Origin: Mycogone perniciosa
Lineage: Eukaryota; Ascomycota; Sordariomycetes; Hypocreales; Hypocreaceae
NCBI GenBank assembly: GCA_025331125.1
Contig: JAOALB010000022.1
Span: forward strand, 62,001-126,000
Direction of reading: 5' to 3'
Length of the DNA stretch: 64,000 nucleotides
The position numbers and the translations under genes were made by a program. Under the pieces are notes generated by a model. That model was not told the DNA's origin and made no database searches. It saw only the letters and a program-made list of their open reading frames with translations. Of this stretch, positions 21,763 through 32,763 are shown piece by piece. Numbering within the stretch: position 1 is the first letter of the stretch; each line of letters opens with the position of its first letter.

Positions 21763-24700
21763 TTAGTTGACCATCACGTTCCCAAAGTTCTCCGAGATCT
21801 CATGTCGCGACAAGAGATCTGATCTCTCGGGAACCGTAGAGGCTCCAGCTGAGAGTCGTTCTTGCATATGTTTTAGGAGGATAGTCGGCACTGACTCATC
21901 GGTTGCACGAATTGTCAACCGAATCATCTATCATTTCGTGTTAGCTACAACATCTTCATACCTCAATGGAGAACCTTACCTGAGTACTGTAGTTGGGCTC
22001 CAGTCTCATAAGACAGCCATACTTTCCTCCCCCAGAAGTGTGAAGCACACTGGCGCCCACGACATTCTTGGGGTTTGGATCAACCAGATCGAGAATGCGC
22101 CATCTGAATCCTTCGACCGTTGCAGCAACAAACGTTTCAGTAAGCTCTCTGGTGTTATCTTTGTTCGCAGATAGTCCAAAAATCCCTTGCGCTTCTCGTG
22201 GGCCACCGCCAATTTGCTTCCATCGCCTGAAAAAGTCCTCCGAGGTGAGCTCTGCGGGGTCCATAAACTTGTGTGCAGCCACGGGGAGTTTTAAGGTCAG
22301 TGCTTGCAGGGCTCCAGCAAGGTAGCTGATTCGAATGGTCGGGCTCCTCTCAAACACCTTTTTCGATTCAAACATGATAACCTGCTGTGTCTGCGATCCA
22401 GGGGCAATTGTGCTTTCTGGAAGACCCTTCACATCCCATGACAGGTTGCCCTTTTCATGTTCATCTAGATCCAAGGTTGTAGTAAACGAGGTCATCGTCC
22501 CTGGATTTTTGTTCTTAAAATACGTGATCAGACATGCCATCTGTCCACGGTATTCTGATCTTATACCAATCTGGATCTGACTATCTTCGTAAAGTAAGCC
22601 CTCAGCTCTCAACATAAGTCTGTTGAAACCCTTCTCCCAGCCAGGAGACAAATGGGCAGCACTAGCAAGATTCGGTGCTTTCAACATCTTTGGTTCAGAT
22701 GGTGAGGGAACACTTAGATCAAGCCCGGCAAGATCAGAAGCGCCATTAGCATGTGCTCCATTAGTACCATTGGCTTTGTGACCATTAAGCGGAACGCTGG
22801 AACTAAACGTCCTCTTGAGGCCCCCAGCCTTGGCCATGCTAAGTTCGGTCTCGTTATTGGCAGACTTGCCTCCAACAACCCAAGTCCGTCGGTCGCTAGC
22901 ATTAGCATGTTTCTGGTGTAGTCGAGACAAGAGCGCCGATTCACGTTCGGGGAAGGGGGGCATCTCATCGCACATCGTGCGAAGGAGATCATCAGTTGAC
23001 ATAGTTGCCAGAGTCAGATACTCGCATGCTCTCTGCTGTAATTCCGAATCCAGAGTATGGCTGTAAATCTCGAATACATGGACGAGTTGTGGCTTGATTT
23101 CGGGAAATAAATTGACATATTTGATAAAGCATGAGAGAATCATTACACGCGTGCTCGATGAGCAAGCGGGCATCTTTTTCTGTAAGGCCATGAATTGCTC
23201 AATAGGACTGCATTGAGGCTGATCGGCAACAAGATGACCAAACTCTCCGAGAATGTATGCGCCTATCTTAACCAATGTCTCATGGCAGTGGTCGGACTTG
23301 AGATGCTGTAAAGCGGTTTGGGCAGCGTAGACTTGGAGTTCTTCGTTGTTCGTGACAATCTGAATCACCCGCTGCCATACCTCGTCACTGACGTGGTCTC
23401 CAGCCATGGCAATCAATCGCAGCGATATGTCGACGTACCACTGTACATCGGTGGCGTACTTTTCCGTGAGAATGGCAATCTTAAGAACCATTTCTTCGCG
23501 AATGGCGAAATCCGCGTTCTGGAGATAACGTAAAAGCTCCCCGACTATCACTTGTGCGTTTGTACCATCACACATGCTGTATAGAAGGTCAAGGCCCTTT
23601 CTGCGCACACTGATATCTCGGTCTTTGAGGGAGCCAAGAATGATGTCCTGGTGCTGCTTGATAGGGATAAGGGTTTCCGATCTCGCGGCCAGATGCGTCA
23701 TTGCCTCCAATCCCAGATACCGGACATTGGTCTCACGGCTCTGAATGAATCGCCCCAGACGCGAGGAAATCTGCTTCATGAGATCCTGCTCGGTGTCTAG
23801 GTGTATGATCAAGTTTATGGCTTCAAAAAGCACAGCATTTTGGGCATTGTTTTGCTGTACATTTTTGCTCGATTCCATGGCCAAATTCAGGATCTTCTGG
23901 AGCGATTCTCGAATCAGCGCGCGCACGTGCGTGTCCTCTGCGACCATGTTAAGAAGCTGTCTGTAGAATTCGAGTGAAGTTACGTACCTGAAGGAGGGAA
24001 GTACTGAAGCAACCTCAGGAGTTTGACTTGAAGCCAGGGACATGGAACCTTGTAGTAAAGATAGTCCGTTGTGTACTCTCCATCGATGAGGATGCGCTTC
24101 AGTCTTGCAGCAGCCTTGGCATAAGCACCCTTGTACTGCTCCAAATTATCTTGCGCCAGGGTCATAACGAGGGATGTTATAGAGAGTGCGACACCAATAT
24201 CATCGTCATCCATCAAGTGAATTATTCTGTCGGCCCACTGAGGGGATACGATGTCCGGATGCTTTCTGTAGAGTCGAAGTAGCGTCAGGGCGGCCTTCTT
24301 CTTGACAAAGGACTTGGATGTCCTGTGTATTGCCGTCAGTTTTCATATCCATACCACAACAAGCTTGTTGACATACGGTGAAATAAGCAACCGGTGGACT
24401 TCGCTATTCAGCGCTTCCCCCATTTCGCGGCCTCCAACATTAGCAATAGCATGTAGGGCGAGGCAGTTGAATAGTTCATTATGGTCAAGTAGGTCCTTTC
24501 GAATGCTGTTGACAACCAAGTGTAGCAGCTCGTGCTTCTCGTGCAGGAAGAGCGTCATGGCCAAGTAGCCAACCTGCTTCTCAGAGTATTTGTTGGCCGA
24601 GATGAGGTTCACCGCTTCAAGATGGCCAAAGTCGACATTCCAACCGAGAATATAGATGTAAAGGAGCTTGCAGACGTATTTCTTCTTGTGGTAGCCGCTC

Positions 24701-24873
24701 AGGTTGCCATCCTTGAACTTTTGTCTAATGTTCGCCAGTTCCTTATTAATCCGCTTCTCTTCGAGTTCCCGAGCGCGAGCATTTCGCAGGTCGGCAATGA
24801 ATTGCACGAGGCCTCGCATATTAGAATTGCTGCTGCTCGAGCGGCCGAGGAAGCCGGATCCACTGGACGACAT
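21763..24873 (-). CDS. APL3: AP-2 adaptor complex subunit alpha (alpha-adaptin)
   Basis: Four exons (24873-24377, 24322-23988, 23937-21980, 21927-21763) with introns of 54, 50 and 52 nt give 984 residues. The start carries MRGLVQFIADLRNARARE and KRINKELANIRQKFK, diagnostic of alpha-adaptin rather than gamma or beta. The trunk follows (KKYVCKLLYIYILGW, NKYSEKQVGYLAM, CPWLQVKLLRLLQYFPPS|EDTHVRALIRESLQKIL, VLFEAINLIIHLDTE), then a Ser/Ala-rich hinge near 640-700 and a C-terminal ear ending in NYSTQ|MIRLTIRATDE. AP-2 selects cargo and recruits clathrin at the plasma membrane; in filamentous fungi it also has apical endocytic roles. The last 55 residues come from a separate exon, and the motif match across that junction supports it. 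Confidence 0.93.
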
Positions 24874-25610
24874 CTTGGTTGACCTTTTCCCTGGCTAACT
24901 ACCCCTTTTGTACGTGTCGATTTGGCTGGAACGGGACGGCACAGCAGTCGTCGCAACAGCAGGTTTGGGGGAATATTTCGCGGGAGGCAATGCCAAACAC
25001 CAATCGCCTAATTCCGAGATCGCATAGTCGATTAGGATAGGATAGGCTGGATTAAGCGGCCAGCATCCGAGGTCGCGAAGCGGAAGAGATGTCGACAGCG
25101 CGCGGCAGCTGCTCAAAAGGGATCGCCCCGGCTGGTACGGGAGGCTTTCCTCGACGGCGATCTTCGGTGTAGGCGGTGCTTTGGTTTGGTGGCAAGAGTA
25201 AAACACGCCGTGCTCGGGACGGTTTCAAGATATCCACAGATACATACGATTTGCGCAGTACGAGTATATGGATGATCGTGTCCAGCGTCCTCAGGGCGTT
25301 GTCGAGGATACAACAAGGATAGGTTAGTAGGGAAGATGGAGTGGAGTGAGTGCCAGGTTGTGTCCCTCGCATATTAGTTAGACCAGCGCCTAATTAGGAG
25401 ACCGGGAGCTTCTTCAGTGAGCATTGAACTAAGCTCCCGTTGCACTGCACTGTGTTCGCTGGCCCGTGCGCTATCAGACCTCCGAAAATGATTGCCCACC
25501 AACATCCAAACATTGGTACTCCGTACGTCCATCACGACTAGAATTCCTCCTCCTCCCGCGCTTCGGCAATCCATGGCTGTCTGTAGACTCGTTCTGCAGA
25601 CTAGAATGTC
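24874..25610. promoter_or_regulatory. Divergent promoter, alpha-adaptin and NDUFAF5 genes
   Basis: The 737 bp separate divergent starts. Motif-family half sites occur at about 25256-25263 (TACGAGTA) and 25517-25526 (GTACTCCGTAC), the latter about 85 bp before the plus-strand start. Several ATGs at 25573 and 25606 open short out-of-frame ORFs ahead of the start at 25611. Confidence 0.45.
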
Positions 25611-26740
25611 ATGTCAGCATGTGCGCGACCTCTCTCAATCATGAGCAGGGGCCTAATAAGGCTCCCCTCGCTCAGCACCAGCAAGGCCATCTTTACTGGT
25701 AATCGTCGAAGCTATGCCGTGGCTACTGGAACACCCCGGTTCCAAGTGTTCAATCGGCGGACAAAATGGCTTCAGAAAGAGCGCGCAGCTTCTAACCCTG
25801 AGGAGAGTCGTCAGGCTGACTACCTGAAGAATGAGGTTGCCACACGGCTCACGGAGAGGTTGCTCGTAGGTACTGGAAGATGGAGACCGGCCATACGTCA
25901 TGTTAACCAAATGATGAGGACATCAACCGACACTTCCCTAGAGTCCTCGACCTAGGCGCCAACTCTTGCAACATTGCACGAGCATTAACGCGCGAAAACC
26001 CCGATCCCGATGAATCCAATCCCGTATCAGCGCCGCTCTCCACTCGCATAACCGAACTCATCGCTACAGATTCATCCGAAGCTCGGCTCTATCGAGACGT
26101 CGATGACGACTTCAACAAGAAACTGAGCATCACCCGTCAGGTCCTAGACGATGAGGAAAGCCTTCCATTCGAGCCCGAGTCTTTCGACCTGGTCTTGAGC
26201 TCTCTGAGCATGCATTGGATCAATGACTTGCCCGGCGTCTTGGCGCAGATCAACAGCGTCCTCAAGCCGGATTGCCCCTTCATCGGCGCCATGCTCGGCG
26301 GCGATACTCTCTTCGAGCTGCGGACATCTCTGCAGCTAGCCGAGCAAGAAAGGAGAGGCGGCATCTCCCCCCACGTATCGCCATTGGCCGATGTGCGAGA
26401 CATGGGAGGTCTATTGCAAAAGGCGGGGTTCAAGATGCTGACGGTTGATGTCGACGACATCATCGTTGATTATCCCGACACATTTGCCTTGATGCAGGAT
26501 CTCCAGGCCATGGGAGAAAACAATGCTATTCTGGGCCGGGAGATGGGGCCCATTGGGAGAGATGTCCTCCTTGCCAACGAAGCCATCTATCGTGAGCTCC
26601 ATGGCAATCCCGATGGGTCTATCCCCGCGACATTCAGGATTATATACATGATTGGCTGGCGCGAGGGTGGAAGCCAGCCACAGCCGCTTGCCAGAGGTAG
26701 TGGTCAGGCAAGCCTTAAAGACATTTTAGAGACGAAATAA
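25611..26740 (+). CDS. NDUFAF5: NDUFAF5-type methyltransferase-fold complex I assembly factor
   Basis: Two exons (25611-25865, 25919-26740) with a 53-nt intron give 358 residues. The first 40 residues are Ser/Arg-rich without acidic residues, as in a mitochondrial presequence. The core is VFNRRTKWLQKERAA, YLKNEVATRLTERLL|DINRHFPRVLDLGANSCN (SAM-binding motif I at 93-102) and LVLSSLSMHWINDLPGVLAQI, the family signature, then GAMLGGDTLFELR. In other eukaryotes NDUFAF5 modifies an arginine of the NDUFS7 subunit during early complex I assembly in the matrix, which fits a filamentous fungus that keeps complex I. The intron 5' site is GTAGGT; the alternative GTACTG four bases on would break the frame. 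The second residue of motif I is Ala instead of the usual Cys. Confidence 0.92.
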
Positions 26741-26934
26741 AGGGCAAAACATGCTATCCTAGTTGTATATTGTATCAACTGTATCAATCACGAATTATAC
26801 GAGTCGGCCTGAAGAACGACCAATCAACACCAAATCTCTAAACACCAATAATGGCCTTTCTCTGCCTCTCATGCACCTACATGTAAAACCCGTCAGGCTG
26901 CCCCTGCTATGCATCGAAAACTCGTAAACGCCCT
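26741..26934. other. Short convergent 3' region
   Basis: Only 194 bp separate the stops of two converging genes, so their 3' UTRs probably abut or overlap. Confidence 0.5.
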
Positions 26935-27720
26935 CTACACTCTTCGCCAGTCCGTCATCGTCCGCCCAATGCACCCCAGCCCGGCCACCTCCACCAACTT
27001 CTCATGCCAACTCAACAGCACACTCATCGCCGCCGACGCAGGCTCGTTCGACACACCGGGACGCCCTCCAATCTGGCTGAAGCCACCTGTAGACTGTGGC
27101 GTCATCATCCTTGCGGGGGGTTTGAATCCAGCGGCGGCGGGCTGTCCAGCAGCCATGCCCTTGTAGCTGCGGTGTTGTATCGTCATTAGTCTGATGCCGG
27201 ATCTCTCGGGGGCGTTTGGGGGCCTATTGGAATCCACTTACATGTACTTCATCAGCACATCCAGGCACTCACTTCCACCCTGGGATTCGTAGATGCCCTT
27301 GAGCAGCGGTGTCATGTCACTTGCCTTGATGGACTGCAACACCTCGATAATCGTCTGCAAATGCGCATCCTACACAATTCCTCAATGTTAGCACACCACT
27401 GACCCTTCAGTTCTTCCCTCCCCTCCAACACCCAGTGTAGAGAATCTGGCGGTAAGGAAAGGTACCTTTGCTGCATCCGTCCCGTTATACACCGGTGTCT
27501 CCAAGCACCCCCTCAGCGCACCCTCGGTATCGCCTCCCCTCAGGAGCTGTCGGACCTGCGTGGCCGTCTGCCGCACCTCTGCCTCGCTGATCTCAGGCTG
27601 CGGGGGGGACAGTGTCGAGGTGTCGAAGTTGACGCTCGAGTCCTCGGTCAGGGCATCGATATTGATCGTGCGCCAGGCGTCGCTGAGGGACGCGGCGGTG
27701 TGTTGCTGGATAATTGACAT
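26935..27720 (-). CDS. ARC15: Arp2/3 complex subunit 5 (ARPC5, p16)
   Basis: Three exons (27720-27466, 27369-27242, 27166-26935) with introns of 96 and 75 nt give 204 residues. Matches to ARPC5 are WRTINIDALTED near the N-terminus, RGGDTEGALRGCLETPVY, DAHLQTIIEVLQSIKASDM, LDVLMKYIYKGMA (the Ile codon is split by the second intron) and the terminal VLLSWHEKLVEVAGLGCIGRT. The Arp2/3 complex nucleates branched actin, needed for endocytic patches. The protein is longer than the animal form (about 150) because of a Gly/Pro/Ala-rich insert of roughly 30 residues (about 133-165) before the last helix. Confidence 0.93.
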
Positions 27721-30700
27721 GGTTGACTCTTCTTCTATTTATCTTTTCGGTCGCGTTCTTGGTCGGCGGGAGGATGGGCTATGGAGGAGAGGTTGGGAAG
27801 TTCTTGTAGAGAGCTAGCTTTCATGGATTGAAGCTCAGGTGTCGTTGGAGATGCTGCGTCACGGGTGGAGGGGCAGGGGCTGAGTTGTAGCGGGTCGGTG
27901 TGGGGGAGGTGCTGTGTTGGGTGGACCAGTGCAATTGGATTAGTATAATACTTTCTTTAAGTATGTGATGTAGTGAGGGAATCGGGTATCTCGCTAACTG
28001 GATATGCATTCTTCTCAGTTGTTAAAGCTGGCCTTGATATCAAAGTACAATCATGCCAGCCAACTTTGACAATACCTTGGTTCGTGTGAATTTTCCTTGT
28101 TCTGTATACTGTCTCGTCATATTATCTGCTGAAAGAGTTCGTTTGGTAACACTAGCATGCAGATTAACTCTTAATCCAGCCATCCATCTAATATCATGTG
28201 GGTGGTTGCGAGAGATCAAGCCAAGTTGGCCGAGTTGATGACATACACCAATATCAGCAAATTAATTGAGATCTAAACGGAATTACCAAGTCAAAAAGTT
28301 ATATTGTATCACAACATCGATTGGAAAATGCAATAAGGAACTCACGCCATAACGCTACACTCGAAGTGTTATGGACTGCAAACATATACGAGTAGTGAAC
28401 TCGTGAAACTACCCTGTAAGAAGGACACCACCAACAAGGAACCTCTCCACGAATGATTCGAATGATGGATAGGCTATAATACGGGGCAAAACAGATCATC
28501 TACGAGGGAAACTAGTTTCTGATAGTACAACACCCATCTCATATCTAGAGATTAGTCAGAACCAAGGCCCAAACACAGCTACTCTGAACTGGATAACGTT
28601 TCAATCTTGACTGTGAGTCAACCCAAGACACAATTTAGCATAATCCTACCCTCCGGATTACACGGAAAACCACCACTAAGCCACATGATGTACTAGCTGT
28701 CTGGATATGCCATCGCTCCCGAAGACGCTGGTTCGACTCTCCAAGCATGTGTGTGGCTTTGCCTTACACACTACTCCGGAAACGAGTAGTACTCGTACTA
28801 CTATTAGTAGCAGTAGTATCTGCAAATAGTATCTCTCCTTTACTCGTAGACTCATGATCAAAGAAACGCCACTAAATCGAGAGGAGATGAGATCAGAGAC
28901 CCCTTGATTGAAAGTTACGAGTACTTCACATGTCGATCCCACAGGCTGGCAGACTGGACGAGGATCACTATCCATGCGGTCCGGCGAGGAAAGCCGCACA
29001 AATGCCGATCCGCAGCAGTCGGTGCCGATAACCACGCTGCGGTCGCTGTCTATGAAACCAAGCACACAAGATTAGGAGGAAACAAAAGCAATGTCGTCAA
29101 AATTCCCTGGGTCATGCTGTCCCGAAACATGAGGCTCTCCCTTCCACTGCAGGTTGTGGCACTGCCCAGAAAAGACCACCATGGCCTCATCAAGATCCCC
29201 TGTTAGCTCACCGCGAAACCCTGATTGAATTCAGGGACATTTTTTTAAAATGAACGTCAATTGTCGTTTCTGGGAAGAGATGCTATTAGGCGGAAGGCCT
29301 CCCCGGCGCCAGCCACGAGGCTCATCTCATCACACAGTGGTGGACCCGGCAACCCGACCTGTCCAGGGTTCCAAGACATGCCGATTCTCAATAAAAGAAC
29401 CATGACATTTGTTTTGGTGACTGCTGATGATGTGAGATACAGTAGACGCAAATACGAATACGCATATCCAATGAGTTGGTATCCCCGGATACTCGCAACC
29501 CAGCGCTGCACCTAGAAAATTTCTTTCCATCGTAGCTAGCAGCGCTGGGTAACACGCTGGCGTTGCTTGACCCAAAGGAAATGTACTCGTAATTAATTAT
29601 ATGTGGTGAGCCTTCGTCGTTCTTCTAGAAGGGTCACAATTCGGATGTGGCGCGTTTGAACCACAACGGATACCGTCCGTTTGGACGGGTGCTCCATCCA
29701 ACTTGGTCCACAACATGATAGGTGGGAATTAAACGGCAGTCCACACACCCTTGTGAGGTGAGAAAACAAGGTTCCAGGGGACCAGATACCTTGGGGATAC
29801 ATACCTCACCAGCATTCAGGCCATGATGAGGCGAGGTAAGTCTGACTCGCTTGTGTCAACAACAGGTGAAGAACAAGTTGCAGGCCCCTGTAATACTCCG
29901 TAATCTCGGTGAGCTTGGACTCCTGCACGGTTGAAAGCAGTTGGTCCCATGAGTCGCTAGACTCTTAGGCGACTCACTAAGAGGCCCGAGAGAATGGACA
30001 AACTCCTGATTGCTCAGAAGTAGCCCACAATAGAACAGATAGGGTGCTTCTATGTATAGACGGTAGGCTTCCATTTTTATTGTTTCCCATTTGGTGGTCT
30101 TGCCACTTGGTAGCCAACACTCGTTTGCGGAAGGACGTCCGGGACGATGATTGCGACACGTACATACTCGTACAAAGTTCCTCGGGTGCCAACTGAATCG
30201 TAGCGACAAAGCCAAGGTGTCTTCCCAACGGCATCCCCTGCCACGACCCTGTTATAACCAGGGTTTGGCAAGGTTTTTTGCCTTGTCTTTTTTTAATCAA
30301 CAGCCAGCCCTTTCCGTTTGAAAAATTGAGACCAGTGGCAAATCACGGAGGAAAAGAAAAGTGCAGTGTAGCAACAACAAAACCGAATTGGTTCAGAGTC
30401 AAAAATGTGAGAAGTAAAAGGGGGGCAAAAAGGAAAGCAAGACCTGTGGAGTCGGCGATCAGTCTCAATCGGACGGATACTATTCCAGCGTAAGAGAAAG
30501 AAGAAATTTCAGCGATCACAATAATAGTGTACCTTGAGGGGGCAACAATCTCGGGCCCAGCATTCGTTGAGTTGTGATGCATGGAAAAACAAGTCTGCTT
30601 GGGATGAGATCCATCAGGATGAGAGAATATCTGTAGTAAATGGTACCGGGTACGAGTACTTCCATACGAAATACACTGAGCAACACCCCTGACCGTCGCT

Positions 30701-31061
30701 CGAGATTCACCGAGAAGTCAGCGACAGAAGCGAGAGCACATGGGCAAACCTCGACGCGTGCCAATCGCATCGCAGGGGATTACAGACGAATTGACTGTGA
30801 TGTCCCGGCACCAGGTCCTCGGTATCCAACCGATGATCCGCCGTCCCCTGGTTCTCATGTCTCACAACTTATTGAAGGCTAGGGGGGAGTTTGCTCAAAA
30901 GACCACTCGTACTCCGTACTATTCCATCAATACCGACGGCATAGGCAGCCTGGAACAGGTAGCATAGCTCATAGCTCGGGTTATCACGAGTGTGCCACGG
31001 TCGCGTCATGCGAGGGGTGTGATAACGAGGTACGGGTAAGTGCTCGGCAGGGCATGACTCG

Positions 31062-31069
31062 TATATAAG
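31062..31069 (+). promoter_or_regulatory. TATA box candidate TATATAAG
   Basis: A consensus TATATAAG is followed about 30-65 bp later by TTGTTCTCC and TTCTTCACCC, resembling a fungal transcription start region. No supported ORF lies downstream; the first ATG at 31158 gives only 17 codons. It may drive a non-coding transcript or be fortuitous. Confidence 0.25.
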
Positions 31070-32747
31070 CGACTCTGCAGTTTGCTTTATTGTTCTCCAA
31101 CGGAACCATCTTCGGATTCTTCACCCAGTCTACTCCGTAGTCTAATCTAATAAGGTTATGTTCTGGAGACCGTCCGTCCTGTCCCTATCCGAGCCGAAGC
31201 CAACTTGAAAAAAAAAGTTGCTGTTTGTCAAGACGGTTGACCTAACTGACCTCGGCAACAAACTAACTGAATACTCGTAGCCGACTGGTATGGGGATGAG
31301 CCGGAGTGATCGATGATGGAGGCATTGGGTATAATACGAAGTACTCGTACCTGCGTCAACCGGTGCACGGATTAGCATTTTCTCTTCAAAAACCCACACT
31401 GTATACTACTTCTCCCGAGGTCGTAAGTACTTTAATATGTACAAAGTACCTGAGCACTGTCATCCACAGGCCAGCCACCCCTGAATGTCGATGGGGACAA
31501 GGTCAAATTCTAGAAGGCTTCCATATGGAGCGCCACGAGTATCACCTTGGCTGCATGCATGGGACAGAGGCAGGATCTTTGCCGAGACCCAGCAGCTACC
31601 CTTCTGGTGTTGTGTTCGTAGGACTTCGCTACGAAGTACGAAGTACACGAAAGTATTATCGCGAGGGCCAACAGACAAAGGACGTAGGCGAAGGAAGAGG
31701 CTTCGCAACCGCCAACGCCTCTCGTTTGACTGACTGGTGCGAGGCATCTTCGGTTCCACCTCGTCATCACGGGTAGCTGAACAATCGCGCCATTGCGTTT
31801 GAGAGGCTCCTCGCGTCGAAGTTTAAGAAGCTTGCTCGGAGAATTTTGGTCCATCGACTGATCACTGCGTCCACCCTTTTGGGAATTGGAAACGTTTGGG
31901 GCTTAACAAGCCGGAACCCCTTGCTCTCTGGAGATCTGGCGGCCGTTGAAACAGGTCTTCTCGTGTCCACTCTCCGCCTATTATCTAATAATCCTGCTCC
32001 GTATTCCTTCTCAATCAACATGACCAAGTGGCAGCATCCTGCTGGTTGGTTTTGAATAAGCATCGAGGCTTCATCGTACACGGAGACAAACACTGATTCA
32101 TGCCACGCGTAGCGGCCTCATGCCTTCCCATCGCGCCTCGACAGCAATCACCATTGACATGTACGTATGGTGTGATGGTCGTAAGTAGATACGGTATGTA
32201 TTTGTAGATAATAATAATACTCGTCCTACTGGGGTAAATTGAGGGCCGGCTTAGCAATGGTCAGTGTCCGGAAACCCTTGCCGGTATCCTTAACTTGTGT
32301 TGCCTTTGCACCGTGCAGAAGCTCGGGCGACTTTGACCTGTCGAGTTTGATCAAGTGTGTTTTCGATTTCGGTAGCATCAGTGGAAAAATCCAGATCCCT
32401 GGGACGGCTTACCACAGGAGCGGGCCGAGTGGAAATTCTGGTACTATCGCCAAGCTGGTGATTGGCTGGCGTTCTCCGTCATGGCTTTCCGCGGTGGTGG
32501 CAGGCCAGGAGATGGACGCAAGCCATTCTGTTTGTCGACTAGTCCTGCGTCTTGTCATCTCCAGTTGCTAGACTCCCATGCTCTTCAAACGGGCCGTTAT
32601 GGTTTCTACTCATAGTTGCAATCTGCACAGATACCTAGGGCAATCATGCCACCCTGGAGACTTCCAAGACCCATCTTCCGTCGACATGGATGATGATTCT
32701 CTGAGCTGCTGCGTTGACCGGGTAGGATTGGTGGAATGTGTGATGTG

Positions 32748-32763
32748 TACGAAGTACTTCGTA
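32748..32763. repeat. Perfect 16-bp palindrome TACGAAGTACTTCGTA
   Basis: Perfect inverted repeat with 8-bp arms, immediately followed by TAGTACGAGTAC, another half site. It is the mirror arrangement of the 9908-9923 palindrome, with the half sites turned outward. Confidence 0.85.

Noticed and set aside
28690..28760. Possible tRNA: TAGCTGTCTGG and GGTTCGACTCT resemble A and B boxes
   Set aside because: The supposed T stem and anticodon stem do not pair, so no cloverleaf can be drawn.
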